Shown: positions 1 through 12,091 of the stretch, in pieces
How the letters are laid out: each line of letters opens with the position of its first letter
How positions within the stretch are numbered: the stretch's first letter is position 1
NCBI GenBank assembly: GCA_902806565.1
Contig: CADCXA010000014.1
Location: forward strand, 186,001 to 250,000
Reading direction: 5' to 3'
DNA length: 64,000 bases
Origin: Hypoxylon rubiginosum
Taxonomy: Eukaryota; Ascomycota; Sordariomycetes; Xylariales; Hypoxylaceae
The notes under the pieces: generated by a model
The model's input: only the letters and a program-made list of their open reading frames with translations
Told to the model about the DNA's origin: nothing
Database searches by the model: none
Translations under genes and position numbers: made by a program

Positions 1-165
1 CGTTGGCTACTCGGAGTTTCTAGCTGAAAGCAAGCTCGACCTCGCTTACGTAGCTAGCTTTTTCTCCACCTATACATATGAGCTGAGAGCTCGAGAGAGT
101 TTACCTCGTCAGTCGTTTTTAGCTTCAACTCACCGTTACTCTTGGTATAAGAGTCGCTCGTTACC

Positions 166-185
166 GACGGACGGACGGACGGACG
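166..185. repeat. GACG tetranucleotide microsatellite
   Basis: About five tandem copies of the tetranucleotide GACG lie some 95 bp upstream of the first start codon. The remainder of 1-277 is the presumed promoter and 5' UTR of the GPI-anchored protein gene, and I see no other gene in it. Confidence 0.8.
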
Positions 186-277
186 CTCGTTACGCAAAGA
201 CGCTCGTTGGAATTGGGAGTTTGATCAACAATCCAAAGCAGTGAAGAAGGGATTTCAAACTTGTTAACCGGGTCGCA

Positions 278-2661
278 ATGGTTCAAATACTTCGCATTGG
301 GGCTTTATCGGCCTTCGTCTTCGCCTTACTCGCGAAGGCGCAAAACACTTCTAATGATGCTCTGTCTGCTGATGGTGATCACTGGTCCTACCCTCACCAC
401 GAATCATCTGTGGTGACGGTTACCAAGACCGAGATTGAGACTTGCTACGAGACAGAGACAGAGACAGAGACAACGACAAAGACAAAGACAAAAACAAAAA
501 CAGTCTAGTAAGTGACATAGGACACGACCGGAGCTATGAAGCTAACATCTCTTGAAGCGGGACCACGACCTTACTGTCTACTGTCAGTTATGCATACACG
601 GTGACAGACGAAGAGACCACCACTGTTCTCTCTACTCTCAGCTATGGATACACAGTGACGGATGAGGAAACTACTACTGCCTCTATTACCCTCATCGAGA
701 GTGTTACCGCCTCTGTCACCGTCATCGAAGAGGAGACCACTACCGCTTCGGTCACTTTCACGGAGGAAGAGACTACCACTTTGACTACGATATACACATC
801 ACTAGTTCCTACTGTCACTACGGAGACTCTCACCTTCACAACTGAGATCCCGACCACAGTAGTATCTGTATCTGGCAGCACTCTGACTACGACCGAATAT
901 AGCACATCTGTCTATACCACCATCTCAACGTACACCACTAGTGTTTTGTCTACGCTCACCGACATCGTAACTGACGTCGTAACGACAACCTTTGTGTCTA
1001 TTTCAACTTTTCCCACCACGGATACTGCTACGGTAACTGCAACGGAGGAGACAACGGCGTTTGTTACTCTCATTTCTACCACTACATTCCTCACAACTGC
1101 GGAGATTACAATCACCGACTCGGAAGTGAGCACCGCGACTTTTATAACGACACGGGTTCTTACCACTGTGGTGCCCACCACTATTACTGCTCCTGGGACT
1201 ATCACCACCGCTCCTGGGGCTACAATCACCGCTCCTCCGGCCACAGTTACTGCTCCTCCAGTCACGACCACAGTTTTTGCCCCTCCAATCACGAATACAA
1301 TTACTGAACCTCCAGTCACGTCCACAGTCACCGAATCTCCGGTCACAGTTACAATTGCATCAGAGATCACCTCCGTGAGTACTTGTACTGTTGACCTAGC
1401 AGAGCCTTCAACTTTGGTCATTCCGCCATATAACGCTTCGTCCGACTTGAGTTGGGGTTGCAATCCCGGGCTCATTTGTGCACCCCCGAAACCAGGGGGG
1501 TGTAATATCTATCTGACTCCGCCGCCCAAGGAATACGTCTGCGAGAGCCAGAGTTATTGCATAAATGCTCCATTGTACTACCCGGTTCGATGGCCCATGT
1601 TCCAAACCGGGCATTATCGGACAACACCTGATTACTATAATCTCCCGCCCCCGGCCTTTGGCCTAAGCTACGACATATTTGCGGTCACCTATGTCGATAC
1701 TCCCAGCGGAACAATCGAAACTGGTAATTGGGGATCGCAGGCAAGCATAACAGCGTGGCCGCTTTCAACCACAGAGTCCACGTCGACGGCGGTGGCTAAG
1801 ACGTACCCGTATGCCGAACACGCGAAAATTGGCAAGCGCTCAGCAACGCTGCCGTCGTCTTGCTATGATACATGCAACAACGCCTATCTAGAAGCCCAGC
1901 ACACCGGCAAAACAGGAAGGCTTTGCGCGGATGGCTCGCTATTTCGTACTTACATACAAGCTTGCCACAACTGTTCCGCGGAGTCGGTTAACTGGGAAGA
2001 TGCCATTCAAAGTACCGTTCTACCAGCATTTTCTCAGTACCTCAACTACTGCGAAGCCCAGGACGCTACTCCCATCGTTCCCACCGGTGCCGCGGCTGAG
2101 GTCACTACCCCTGCTGGAGGATCCACCGGCGCCGGAGTTTCGGCGGGCACATCAACTGGTGTAATTGGCACGCCAACGTTCCCGACGTCTGAGGTAACGA
2201 CCACCTCTTCTTCCGGACCCTTTACCAACACTTCTTCCAGCTCCTTCGAGAGCAGCTCTACCCAGAGCACAACTGCAGAGACTACGACCGCATCTAGTGC
2301 TACCAGCAGCATCACCAGCAGCGCTAGTAGCGGAAGTGAAAGCAGTAGTGTTAGCAGTAGTGTTAGCAGTAGTGTTAGCAGTAGCGGTAGCAGCAGCAGC
2401 AGCGCCAGTAGCGGAGGTTCTATCTCATCCCCAACACCTACCTCGACCCCTGCACCTAGCTCGACTTCGACAACTGTCGGTGGTGTTACGCCTACAACAT
2501 CGACAACGACGCTGCCTGCCACGGTCCCTGGCAACGGGACTTACAGCAGTACTTTTACGGTGCCGTCTACGGTTCCCACTGCCGGAGCGGAGGCATTAAT
2601 GAGCGGTGGAATCGCATCAGGCTTCTTCGCCGCCCTGATGTCGCTCATGCTCTTGATCTAA
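278..2661 (+). CDS. Ser/Thr-rich GPI-anchored cell-wall glycoprotein
   Basis: Two exons, 278..507 and 558..2661, give 777 residues. The intron has a GTAAGT donor at 508, a GCTAAC branch site at 541 and an AG at 556-557; splicing keeps the frame, with codon TAC split across it. Residues 1-21 form a signal peptide ending in AKA before QN. Next comes a long Thr/Val/Glu stretch with repeated TVTDEETTT and VTVTAPP-like motifs, then a Cys-containing region from about residue 355 with CNPGLICAPP. A possible Kex2 dibasic site (KR at 503-504) precedes a second Cys cluster beginning SCYDTCNNAYLEAQ. A Ser-rich stalk follows, and the C-terminus ends in a hydrophobic tail after small residues, typical of a GPI signal. 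The protein is probably a heavily O-glycosylated wall or plasma-membrane protein. I recognise the layout from fungal surface glycoproteins of unknown function but cannot name an ortholog. The long antisense frames reflect repeated Thr/Val codons. Confidence 0.85.
2341..2400 (+). repeat. 12-bp coding minisatellite, Ser-rich stalk
   Basis: About three exact copies of a 12-bp unit (AGTAGTGTTAGC) are followed by degenerate AGC/AGT triplets. In frame they encode SSVS repeats in the stalk of the GPI protein. Such repeats commonly vary in length between strains, which is inference here. Confidence 0.8.
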
Positions 2662-4299
2662 TGCGACCAGAACCACATTTAAGAATTAAAATCTATTATC
2701 ATCTAAAAACAATATACCTACTTAATTTCGCATCTATCCTTCAGCCCACTTTGACACTTTGGTTCCGGGGTTTGCATTAATCTGGTGTGTATACGGCGGG
2801 CGGCATGGGGTAAAGGGGTAAACGGCATCGGCGGACGGGCAGAAGGGGTCGTCACTTCTAATGCAGGCTACGGCAGCGTGCATATATGACGAGACGAAAC
2901 CATATACGTTATTTGATACCCCCGGGGTTGTTACACTCCTTACGAGAGAGAGACAGACCTGTCGCAGCCAGGTCAGAAGGGTATAAACGAAAGGAATCTT
3001 TGCGTGTTGAGCTTACTTGTCCTTTGCTCGTGGGACCTAATGGGTTTTGGCTGAGGCATGTTGGAGAGGGTGAGAGACAAGTGAACGAGTGGTTTGCAAG
3101 GTCGTGTTTGTTATACATATAATTCGATGTACATATTATTGATGAGGGAGATCCAGAGTGGAACATGTTCTGTTCTGGGTTGCTTGTCAAGTAAGACAGG
3201 AACGAAATACAAAACATAAAATGATCGTCTCTGTCTGAGCTACAACGTGGATAGAGACAGTGTCCAGATAGGAGGTGTGTGTAAGACATCATCAGTTTCT
3301 GATATCATCAACCCCTATCAAACGGAGCAAAGCAGAATAGCAACCAGGTATTTATCTAAGTAGGTAATACTCATGAAATCTCTTGCAGGTTGTAGTGACT
3401 CCTGCGTCTTAGAGTAGTACTCATGTCTTATTGTCCTGTTTGAATATAAGATCGTTGTCTTCATCCACAAACTTTACACCACCATATAAATAGTTCGGTG
3501 TAGTGCTGAAGCAGCTTCAACATAGGCAAGGTTTTTAATAGACGAGTAAGGAAATGATGGAATCTTGGAATCGGAAAGAAATTTGACTAATGCGCCACAC
3601 ATAGGAGGTACATATGCGCCACCCGCCGTCAGCTGCGTTACTGTTACTGTGTTGACCCCGCAGCCCCGCTATCCTAGGCTTGATCTGCTGAGAAATCACG
3701 GGTAACTTGTCAGCTGTCGCAGTGGGAAACAGCCATAATCTCAGGCACCTAACAAGCAGGGCAGGCAAGGGAGCAGCGGCAAGCTACACTAAGCTTGTAG
3801 GCTTGCAGGCTTGACACCGTCTTGGAAAGGTGCAACAGCTTCCCACCTTTTAACATCTTCATCTTCATCGAGACCCGACGTGCGACCACTACCAAATAAC
3901 AACAACAACAACAACAATAGCCAGCCGCATTTGTTAAAGCTGGTCTTCTCCCTCAACGATTATTGCCTTCTCTCCTTTTGACCCGGATATCCACTACGTC
4001 ATTTCCCGTATCTTGACTGATTGATCGGTCAGCCTCTCGTCTAGGTATCGGTGGTGGGGTTATTGATTTGGGTACACTCTGATCTCTCTGATCTTCTCAT
4101 CGTCTTCGTCTTCGTCTTCGTCTGAGCGACAGCATCGTCGAGCCAGACCAAACCCTACCAACACTACGTCTTCGACTCCCCCTTTCCATTTATATCTCCT
4201 ACTTTTAAACCCGCAAGCTCTAGAAGAGCTAATAAAGTCGTCAAGCTGGGGAAGCGCAAGCACGAGAACGGAGAGTCGCCTTGCTCCTCCAAGCGAACC
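2662..4299. other. Intergenic region upstream of uba1
   Basis: I see no convincing gene in these 1.6 kb. The first half is the 3' flank of the GPI protein gene. The last 500 bp should hold the uba1 promoter and 5' UTR, with an AAC microsatellite near 3896-3917 and a TCTTCG hexanucleotide run near 4102-4124. Short open frames on both strands show no family resemblance. Confidence 0.6.
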
Positions 4300-7200
4300 A
4301 TGACCGTAAGTATCTAGATGAAACGTGTTGTTGTTTATTATAGTCATTTATTTCACTGATTTGTTTTCGCCTTCATCTCAACACTTGCCGGTCCTCGTAC
4401 AAGAAGACCTCGTCCTTCTGTTTGCCCACCCGCATTCCCACGCTAACCGCTAACCGTGTGTCTACCCATATAGGACACCAAAATGGCTTCGGGCATACCC
4501 GAGGTCGACCTGGTTACTCGAGTCCAGGTCGACAACTCTGTCGTCGGACAGAGCGAGATCGACGAATCCCTCTACAGCCGACAGCTGTATGTCCTTGGTC
4601 ACGAGGCCATGAAGCGCATGGGTGCATCCAACGTACTCATCGTAGGCTTGAAGGGCCTCGGTGTTGAGATCTCCAAGAACATTGCTCTTGCCGGTGTCAA
4701 GAGCTTAACCTTGTACGATCCGACACCTGTCGCCATCGCCGACCTATCCTCCCAGTTCTTCCTACGTCCCGGTGATGTTGGCAAGCCGCGCGATGCTGTC
4801 ACTGCCCCTCGCGTTGCCGAACTGAACGCCTACACACCCGTCGGTATTCACGATTCGTCTAGGTACGTGAAAACACTGGTCGCCAGGAACATTTATAAGC
4901 TAATAGGTCAAATAGCCTTGGTGACAACCTTTCCCAATTCGACAAATACCAGGTTGTCGTCCTGACGAACACTCCTCTCCACCTTCAACTCGCCATCGGT
5001 GACTACTGCCACTCAAAGGGCATCTACCTTGTGGTCGCTGATACCTTTGGCCTTTTCGGCTCCATATTCTGCGACTTCGGCAGTCGATTTACATGCCTCG
5101 ATGCGACCGGCGAAAATCCAGTTGGCGGAATCGTTGCTGGCATCGATGAGGAAGGCTTAGTTTCTGCCTTGGATGAGACGCGTCATGGTCTCGAGGATGG
5201 TGACTTTGTGACCTTCTCAGAAGTCAAGGGTATGGAGGGTTTGAATGGCACCGAGCCGAGAAAAGTCACGGTTAAGGGCCCGTATACTTTCTCGATCGGT
5301 GATGTTTCTGGGCTTGGTCAGTACGAGAGCGGAGGCCTATACCAGCAGGTGAAGATGCCCAAGTTCATCGACTTCAAGACGATCTCTGCGGCTCTACGTG
5401 ATCCCGAGTTTGTCATTTCGGACTTTGCCAAATTCGACCGACCGCACCAGCTTCATGTTGGATTCGAGGCGTTGCACGCCTTTGCCCAGTCTCAGGGTCG
5501 TCTACCCCGTCCGATGAACGATGAAGATGCTGCCGTTGTAGTTGCGTCCGTCAAGGCATTTGCGCAGAAAGAGAAGCTAGACCTTGAGATTGACGAGAAG
5601 CTTATCAAGGAGCTCAGCTTCCAAGCCCAAGGCGACCTAAATCCCATGGCTGCGCTGTTCGGCGGTCTTGCTGCGCAGGAGGTCCTCAAGGCCGTCTCTG
5701 GCAAGTTCAATCCCATCAAGCAATGGTTTTACCTTGACTCGTTAGAATCTCTTCCCACGAGTGTTGCCCGAACCGAGGAGCTTTGCAAGCCGATTGGATC
5801 TCGATATGATGGCCAAATCGCGGTCTTCGGCAAGGAGTATCAAGATAAGATCGCAAATATTAAACAATTCCTCGTCGGTGCCGGAGCTATCGGTTGTGAA
5901 ATGCTGAAGAATTGGGCCATGATCGGTTTAGGTGTTGGACCCAAGGGTAAAATCATTGTTACCGATATGGACTCTATCGAGAAGAGCAATCTGAACCGTC
6001 AGTTCCTGTTTCGTCCTAAGGATGTCGGTCAGATGAAGAGTGATTGTGCTGCTAAGGCCGTGCAAACGATGAATCCGGATCTGATAGGCCACATTGAGTG
6101 CTTGAAAGATCGGGTCAGTCCGGAAACCGAAGACATTTTTAATGAAGATTTCTGGGAATCTTTGGACGGGGTTACAAACGCTCTTGACAACGTGGAGGCC
6201 AGAACATACGTCGATCGACGATGCGTCTTCTTCCGCAAGCCTCTACTCGAGAGCGGTACTCTCGGCACGAAGGGAAACACCCAAGTTGTTCTCCCCACGC
6301 TAACGGAGTCGTATTCTTCATCTCAGGACCCGCCGGAGGTGTCATTCCCTATGTGCACGCTGAGAAGTTTCCCGAACAGGATCGAGCACACGATCGCGTG
6401 GGCTCGTGAGCTGTTTGAGACTTCTTTTGTGAAGTCCGCCGAGACCGTCAATCTCTACTTGTCCCAGCCCACCTATCTAGAGACAACTCTGAAACAAGGC
6501 GGTAATGAGAAGGCAACTCTAGAGACCATCCGTGACTACCTCGTGACGGACAAGCCTCTGAGCTTTGAGGATTGCATCATCTGGGCCCGGATGCTGTTTG
6601 AAGTTCAGTACAACAACGCCATCCAGCAACTTCTTTACAACTTCCCGAAGGATTCGTTGTCCTCTAGCGGTACCCCATTCTGGTCTGGCCCGAAGCGTGC
6701 TCCTGATCCGTTAAAGTTCGACCCTGATAACCCTACTCACTTTGGCTTCGTCGTTGCGGCTGCCAATCTTCACGCATTCAACTACAATATCAACACTAAA
6801 GGTGTAGACAATGATCTTTACTCGAAGGTATTGGACAATATGATTGTCCCCGACTTCTCACCTGACCCGGGTGTCAAGATCCAGGCGAACGACAGCGATC
6901 CTGTAAGTTTGCCCTGCGACATTGGTTTATTTTTTTTTTGTTATGGATGATAGCTAACTTCATTAGGATCCGAACAACGCCAACACTTCTACTTTCGATG
7001 ACAGTACGGAAATAGAAAAGATCATCTCGAGCCTTCCAATTCCTAACACGCTTGCTGGCTTTAAGTTGACGCCTGTGGAGTTTGAGAAGGACGACGACAC
7101 AAATCACCACATCGACTTCATTACGGCGGCGAGTAATCTGCGCGCTGATAACTACAAGATCGAGCAAGCCGATAGACTCAAGACGAAGTTCATCGCAGGC

Positions 7201-7740
7201 AAGATCATTCCGGCCATTGCCACCACGACTGCCCTAGTGACCGGCCTCGTCGTCTTAGAGCTTTACAAGATCATCGATGGCAAGACGGACATTGAGCAGT
7301 ACAAGAACGGTTTCATCAACCTTGCGCTGCCATTCTTCGGTTTCAGTGAACCGATTGCGAGCCCCAAGGTAGAATACCGAGGACCCGAGGGCAAGGTTGT
7401 CATGGACAAGATCTGGGATCGTTTCGAGGTGGATGACATGACATTGGCGGAGCTGCTCTCGTACTTCAAGGAGCGTGGTTTGACCATCAGCATGCTGAGC
7501 TCGGGCGTAAGCCTGCTATATGCCAGCTTCTTACAAGGCAAGATGAAGGATCGATTGGACAAGAAGCTTGGAGCCCTTATCTACAAGATCACCAAGAAGG
7601 AAATTCCTAAACATCAGAAACAAGTGATCTTCGAGATGGTGGCCGAAGATATGGATGAGGAGGATGTGGAAGTGCCTTACATTAAGGTCAAGGTGGATAA
7701 AGAAGCGATAGAGCAGATGAAGAAGGAGATGACTAAGTAA
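4300..7740 (+). CDS. uba1: Ubiquitin-activating enzyme E1
   Basis: E1 adenylates ubiquitin with ATP and carries it as a thioester before passing it to E2 enzymes in nucleus and cytosol. The exons are 4300..4305, 4474..4862, 4916..6902 and 6967..7740, giving 1051 residues, close to the usual 1,020 to 1,050. The first exon would be only ATG-ACC, joined in frame to the next; the alternative is an ATG at 4483, giving 1,046 residues. Residues [14 protein letters not shown] mark the conserved N-terminus, followed by the inactive adenylation half. The active adenylation domain has GAGAIG at about 453-458, and [16 protein letters not shown] follows. The catalytic cysteine lies in PMCTLRSFP at about residue 612. 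The C-terminal ubiquitin-fold domain ends at residue 1051. The introns have GTAAGT or GTACGT donors and CTAAC or CTAAT branch points. Identity is certain; only the start is open. Confidence 0.96.
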
Positions 7741-8388
7741 GTCGAGGTTTGTCGTTCTATGGCCATCGATGCATTCGCACGGTTCAAGGGGATTAAGGGA
7801 TAGAATACTTTTGCTAGGTATGTTCGGAGTGGCTCGTCATGCCCGGTTTTTCCTCACTACTCTAGCTTAGCAATAGGGTATCTTTCTAGTGCCCGAAAGA
7901 ATCAGATATAAAAAAACAGAATCACCTGTTTACATAATCATTCGCCGTGCTAGTTGTCCTGGTTCTTTAAAATTTATCAATCATTAAGAATATCTAGAAT
8001 ATGACTTAAGACTACCTATTCGAAGTTCGCCACCTCTAATCCTCTACTGCATACTACAGTAGTAGTAATATTACTAAGGGAAGATAGCTTCGAGGAATAA
8101 CCCCACATACGGGTACCTACCTCTGATACTAGACCAAATTAGGCGTTTACGTCACGATCCGTAATCGTAGTATAATCCATGAGTAAAGGGGAGATATCAT
8201 GACAAAGCCCGGCATAGCGTACGCATTGCCCCGTAGTAGTGCACGCCATTTACACGACATTTGATTCGGAGAACGTCTTCATAAGTCACCTGGATATTGG
8301 AGAAACTCACATTGTGAGCGCACTTTAGACAGACATATATAAGGAGAGTTGGGGTAGGTAGAGAGCCAAGTGAGAGATCCCCGCATCC
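7741..8388. other. Intergenic, uba1 3' flank and GHR promoter
   Basis: This spacer lies between two genes in the same direction. It is AT-rich with several short poly-A runs, and I see no gene in it. The 60 bp before 8389 hold a purine-rich stretch and a TATATAAGG motif near 8336, which could serve as the core promoter. Confidence 0.5.
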
Positions 8389-9910
8389 ATGAGCATCACA
8401 CTCCCGTCTACTTTTGCGCTCTCTCTCACGACACCGTTGTTAAGAGAATCGACTTCGACTTTAAGGAACGCTGCCTTGCTAAATAGGAGAGCGTTATCAC
8501 TGCTAGCGAGAAACTCATATCGACTACCACCCTCGAGTGCGTGTATCGATAGACATAGACTTATATCCTCGGGCCTTTTTGCTGCGAAGCATAAACAGCA
8601 CCAGCAGATCAGGATGGTGAGAAACGTCACCGGCCCATTCCATTCAACCATGCAAGACACGAAGCACTTACTAACTCGAGTAACGCAGGCTTCCAAGATC
8701 ACGGACTGGGTCAAGCCCGGCGACAACAGCGGCGAGTTCAAGCGCCAGAACAGCTCGTTCCGCGAGTGGATCTCCAAGGAGCCCGGCGCCAAGTTCCCGC
8801 CCGAGAAGGGCCGGTATCATCTATACATCAGCTACGCCTGCCCATGGGTAATTTTTACCCTCCCCCCCCCTTTTTTTTTTTTTCTTTCTTTTCTTTCCCA
8901 TGGTCTTCAATAGTAGATCTAAACTGACTTATTCGTCAGGCCAACCGGACGCTCATCGCCAGGAAGCTCAAGGGCCTCGAGGACTTCATCACCTTCTCGA
9001 GCGTGCACTGGCACATGGCGGAGAAGGGGTGGCGGTTCCCGACGGCGGCGGACACGGACGCCGAAGGCGAGAACGTGGTCCCGGACCCGGTGGCGGGGCA
9101 CGAGAAGTACACGCACCTGCGGGACCTGTACTTCGCCGCCGACCCGGAGTACGCGGGGCGCTTCACGGTGCCGGTGCTGTTCGACAAGAAGACCGACGCC
9201 GTCGTGAACAACGAGAGCAGCGAGATCCTGCGCATGCTGGGCACCGCGTTCGACGACCAGCTTCCCGAGGAGTTTGCGAAGGTGGATCTGTACCCGGAGG
9301 GGCTGAGGACGCAGATCGAGGACGCGTTTACGTGGACGTACGATGGTATTAACAATGGGGTGTACAAGAGCGGGTTCGCGACGACGCAGGCGGCGTACGA
9401 GAGGAACGTGGCGGCGCTGTTCGAGGCGCTGGATAGGGCCGAGAGGCACCTCGCCGAGACCGGGGGGCCGTTTTTCTTCGGGGACAGGCTTACGGAGGTG
9501 GATGTTAGGCTGTGAGTCTTTTTGTCTTTTCTTTTCTCCACTCCCTTCCCCCCCTTTTCCGCCCCTTTTCGTCCTTTTCGCGTAGGAGTATGAGTGAAAG
9601 CTAATAGAAGGACTGAAATGAAAGATTCCCGACGCTGATCCGGTTCGACCCGGTCTACGTCCAGCACTTCAAGTGCAACATCCGCGACATCCGGTCGGGG
9701 TACCCGCGCCTCCACGACTACACGCGCAACCTGTACTGGAAGCACCCGGCCTTCAAGGACACGACGAATTTCTTGCATATTAAGAACCATTATACGCGCA
9801 GCCACACCCAGATCAACCCGCATTCCATCACGCCGGTCGGTCCCGTCCCGGATGTCCTGCCGCTCGATGAGGAGGTCGAGGCTGTGAAGGCGGCGTTGGG
9901 GAAGAAGTGA
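8389..9910 (+). CDS. ECM4: Glutathionyl-hydroquinone reductase (omega-class GST-like)
   Basis: The enzyme reduces glutathionyl-hydroquinones to hydroquinones through a cysteine nucleophile. The exons are 8389..8847, 8940..9511 and 9625..9910, giving 438 residues. The thioredoxin-fold active site is YACPWANR, with Cys at 151; the CPWA context identifies the family, and [10 protein letters not shown] and [11 protein letters not shown] (glutathione binding) follow as expected. The C-terminal helical domain contains [25 protein letters not shown]. Residues 1-75 are an extra leader rich in Arg, Ser and Leu and poor in acidic residues, resembling a mitochondrial presequence. An internal ATG at 8614 (Met76, A at -3 and G at +4) would give a 363-residue form of normal family length, while the first ATG has a weak T at -3. 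Intron 1 holds a long C tract followed by a T tract, an error-prone homopolymer. The family call is firm and the start is uncertain. Confidence 0.92.
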
Positions 9911-10275
9911 AAGCTAACTTGGGTATCTAGTGCAAGCTGTCTTGTTTAATAGGGTGGTCTGGTTGTGGGTACCTAGTTTGTAGAAGAATGGGGGTATATC
10001 AGCTATGATCTTTTTCTCCTAATACACCTTGTGATACGTACATTTTGCATGTTTCGTTATTAGGATACGTCTTGCCTGCGTATCAGTTTATCTATGTAAA
10101 AGCTGTTGCTAGGAAGACTTTTCGCAGATTAGAATCAGCCCGCTAGATACCTAGTTACGAAGCTAAAAGGGAAGGGGCTCCTAATACCTCCAGCCTACCC
10201 TCCTGACACTATCTAAGGCAGGGCACATTTACTAACGGTATGCGCGCTCACACGTACCTATTCATGTTGCCACTG

Positions 10276-10620
10276 AGATTTATCGAGGATTATATCCGTT
10301 ATCTCGCCGCCCTGTGGAGCAAGAACCTGCCGCTCGGCCTGCTCTAGAAGCGGCTCGGCTGCCCGCATTTGCGGCTCCGGACTTACCGCGTGCTGTCGTA
10401 GTTGTGGGCAGCAACGGATAGCCAGGTCGAGGTGTACTGTACTATTTCGATCCTTCCGAGCCCAAAGTGGCCACCACGGCTAGCTACTCCCTACGCATGG
10501 CCCAGATCCTTAAGTGTAGGGTCGATCTGGCGAGCGAGCGCGCTCCGTTCGGCGGGGTGGCGGAAGGAGCCTCGAAGCTAAAAGGGGGAGTCAAAACGGG
10601 CGTTGATCGTGTAAGTGAAG
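10276..10620 (+). pseudogene. HET-domain protein, degraded C-terminal fragment
   Basis: Read in one frame from 10276, the sequence gives IRYLAALWSKNLPLGLL, a stop at 10345, then LRTYRVLS, a stop at 10399, then LWAATDSQVEVYC and finally FGGVAEGASKLKGG. This matches the usual downstream half of fungal HET proteins: a YLAGLW...LLW block, the YRAPSWSWAS-type motif, and an FGxVxxGSLxLxG block. Both stops are TAG where the family has Trp (TGG). In the APSWSW motif the differences from the family pattern are GCG to GTG, CCG to CTG, TGG to TAG and TCG to TTG, all C-to-T or G-to-A. No HET core is visible upstream. The copy therefore looks dead, truncated and transition-mutated. Family assignment is by motif only. 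Confidence 0.75.
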
Positions 10621-11383
10621 TCCGTACCGTTCGAGCGATATGAGATAGCTACATGACTTACACAGGAGACCGTAATCGAGGCTTATTTAGCACGAGCTCG
10701 TAAGATTTTCTTCGCTCTCAGGAGAGGGCATGGGCACGGACGGCTATTAGTTACTCAATTATCTCGAGTCCCGCATATTTAAGACTATACAAGACTAAAT
10801 ATGTTAATCTCAAGGTGAAATACTAAGAGCAATGGTTCTTGCGGAATATTCACTTGGCAGTTATCGAAGCGTTCCAGCTCCCAAGAATGATGTTGAACTA
10901 TGGTGTAGACGAAGAGGCAGCGAGGGCTACCTAGGGAGACATTGGATGGTAGTAGAGCATATATACAGTTCACAAGTAGCCCGAGTCAAAGAATACGACT
11001 ACAAGTTGTCAAGTAGAGAGAGAGAGAGCGGAAAAGCTCCCAATTTTTTTCATTCCGAAGAAAGCCTCGAGGGCGAAAAGTATCAATCATAAAAGCCCAG
11101 CAAAAGCGTATCCGTTCGTTCGGTAACGCAATGGCTCTCTCAAGAGCCAGCAAAAGGGCAAACAGCAAACAAACTTCGGGGGTATCTTTTTGTTTCGACC
11201 AAACGCCGCCAGCAACCCGTAACCACGCACACAAAAGAGCGGGAAACCCGCCCGACCAAGTATCCCCATATCCGTATCCTCCTGTTCAAAAGTAGAACCA
11301 AGCCTCCATCCTATCCCTTGCCCAGTTCCGTTTCGTTAGAGAATTGTGAAATAAGGTAGGAGGTAGGTGAGGGCAAAAGCCCT
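10621..11383. other. Intergenic region
   Basis: I see no supported gene here. There is a GA dinucleotide run near 11017-11030 and several short open frames on both strands without recognisable sequence. The right end is the 3' flank of the minus-strand gene that ends at 11384. Confidence 0.5.
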
Positions 11384-12091
11384 TTAATGCCAGAACTGGG
11401 GGAGCGCGGCACTCATGGAGCGGCGAAAGTTTCGGCTGAAGGACGTGGGGAAGTGCGGGTTCTGCTGCTGCGGCTCATCCTCATCGTCGTCGCCATCCTC
11501 CCACTCGACATCCGCATCCTTGTCCACCATTGCCTTCTTCTTGTTCTTGCCGTCCACATTGGTGGCGGTGGCAGTGGCGGTTGTCTTGGCCGTTGCGGGA
11601 GCTTCAGCCGTAGCTGCTCCGTCTTTGCCGTACTCCTCGAACTTGCTCGGGGAATCGACACGGACCGTGGAAGTGGCGGGTGCGATAGGGTTCGCGGCAG
11701 TAGAAGGTAGAACCGGGGCCGGCTCGCTGGTCACCGAGAATTCATGAGTGACGAGGATCCTGTTGCCGGGGCCGCCGGCGGTGGCGTCGGCGAAGGGATG
11801 GGCCGAGTTCTTGGGGCGGCGCACGGCGCGCTTGACGGCGTTCCAGAGACGCTTCATCTTCGTGTTCTTGGCCTGCTGCTGCTGCTGCTGCTCGGGCGAC
11901 TCTTCCTCCTGGTCGGTGCTGTCGCTTCGGGGGGACTCGATGCCCATAGCGTGTAAACCGATGAAAGTAGACGGAGACGAAGCGAGGCCCGGGTCGCGGG
12001 TGGGCATGACCTGAGGCGGGTTCATGCGGTCCTGGGCGGTCAACATCAGGTTGGAGTCCGAGATGACGAAGCGGATGGTAGGGCGAGACAT
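11384..12091 (-). CDS. Unrecognised 235-residue basic/acidic low-complexity protein
   Basis: This single-exon frame of 235 residues starts at an ATG at 12091, and I do not recognise it. The N-terminal 60 residues (MSRPTIRFVISDSNLML) look the least repetitive. A polyglutamine run of six follows, encoded by a CAG tract (CTG on the plus strand at 11874-11892). Next is a basic segment KRLWNAVKRAVRRPK that could be a nuclear localisation signal or amphipathic helix. The second half is rich in Ala, Thr and Pro, then strongly acidic (VEWEDGDDDEDE), and the end is SFSRNFRRSMSAALPQFWH. There is no signal peptide or membrane segment. Codon use and length suggest a real gene, probably lineage-restricted. 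No function is offered. Confidence 0.6.
   Translation of the reverse strand: MSRPTIRFVISDSNLMLTAQDRMNPPQVMPTRDPGLASSPSTFIGLHAMGIESPRSDSTDQEEESPEQQQQQQAKNTKMKRLWNAVKRAVRRPKNSAHPFADATAGGPGNRILVTHEFSVTSEPAPVLPSTAANPIAPATSTVRVDSPSKFEEYGKDGAATAEAPATAKTTATATATNVDGKNKKKAMVDKDADVEWEDGDDDEDEPQQQNPHFPTSFSRNFRRSMSAALPQFWH

Noticed and set aside
642..1475. Long minus-strand frames opposite the GPI-anchored protein gene
   Set aside because: They mirror the repeated Thr/Val codons of the real gene (Val/Thr-rich low complexity) and have no start context or family resemblance.
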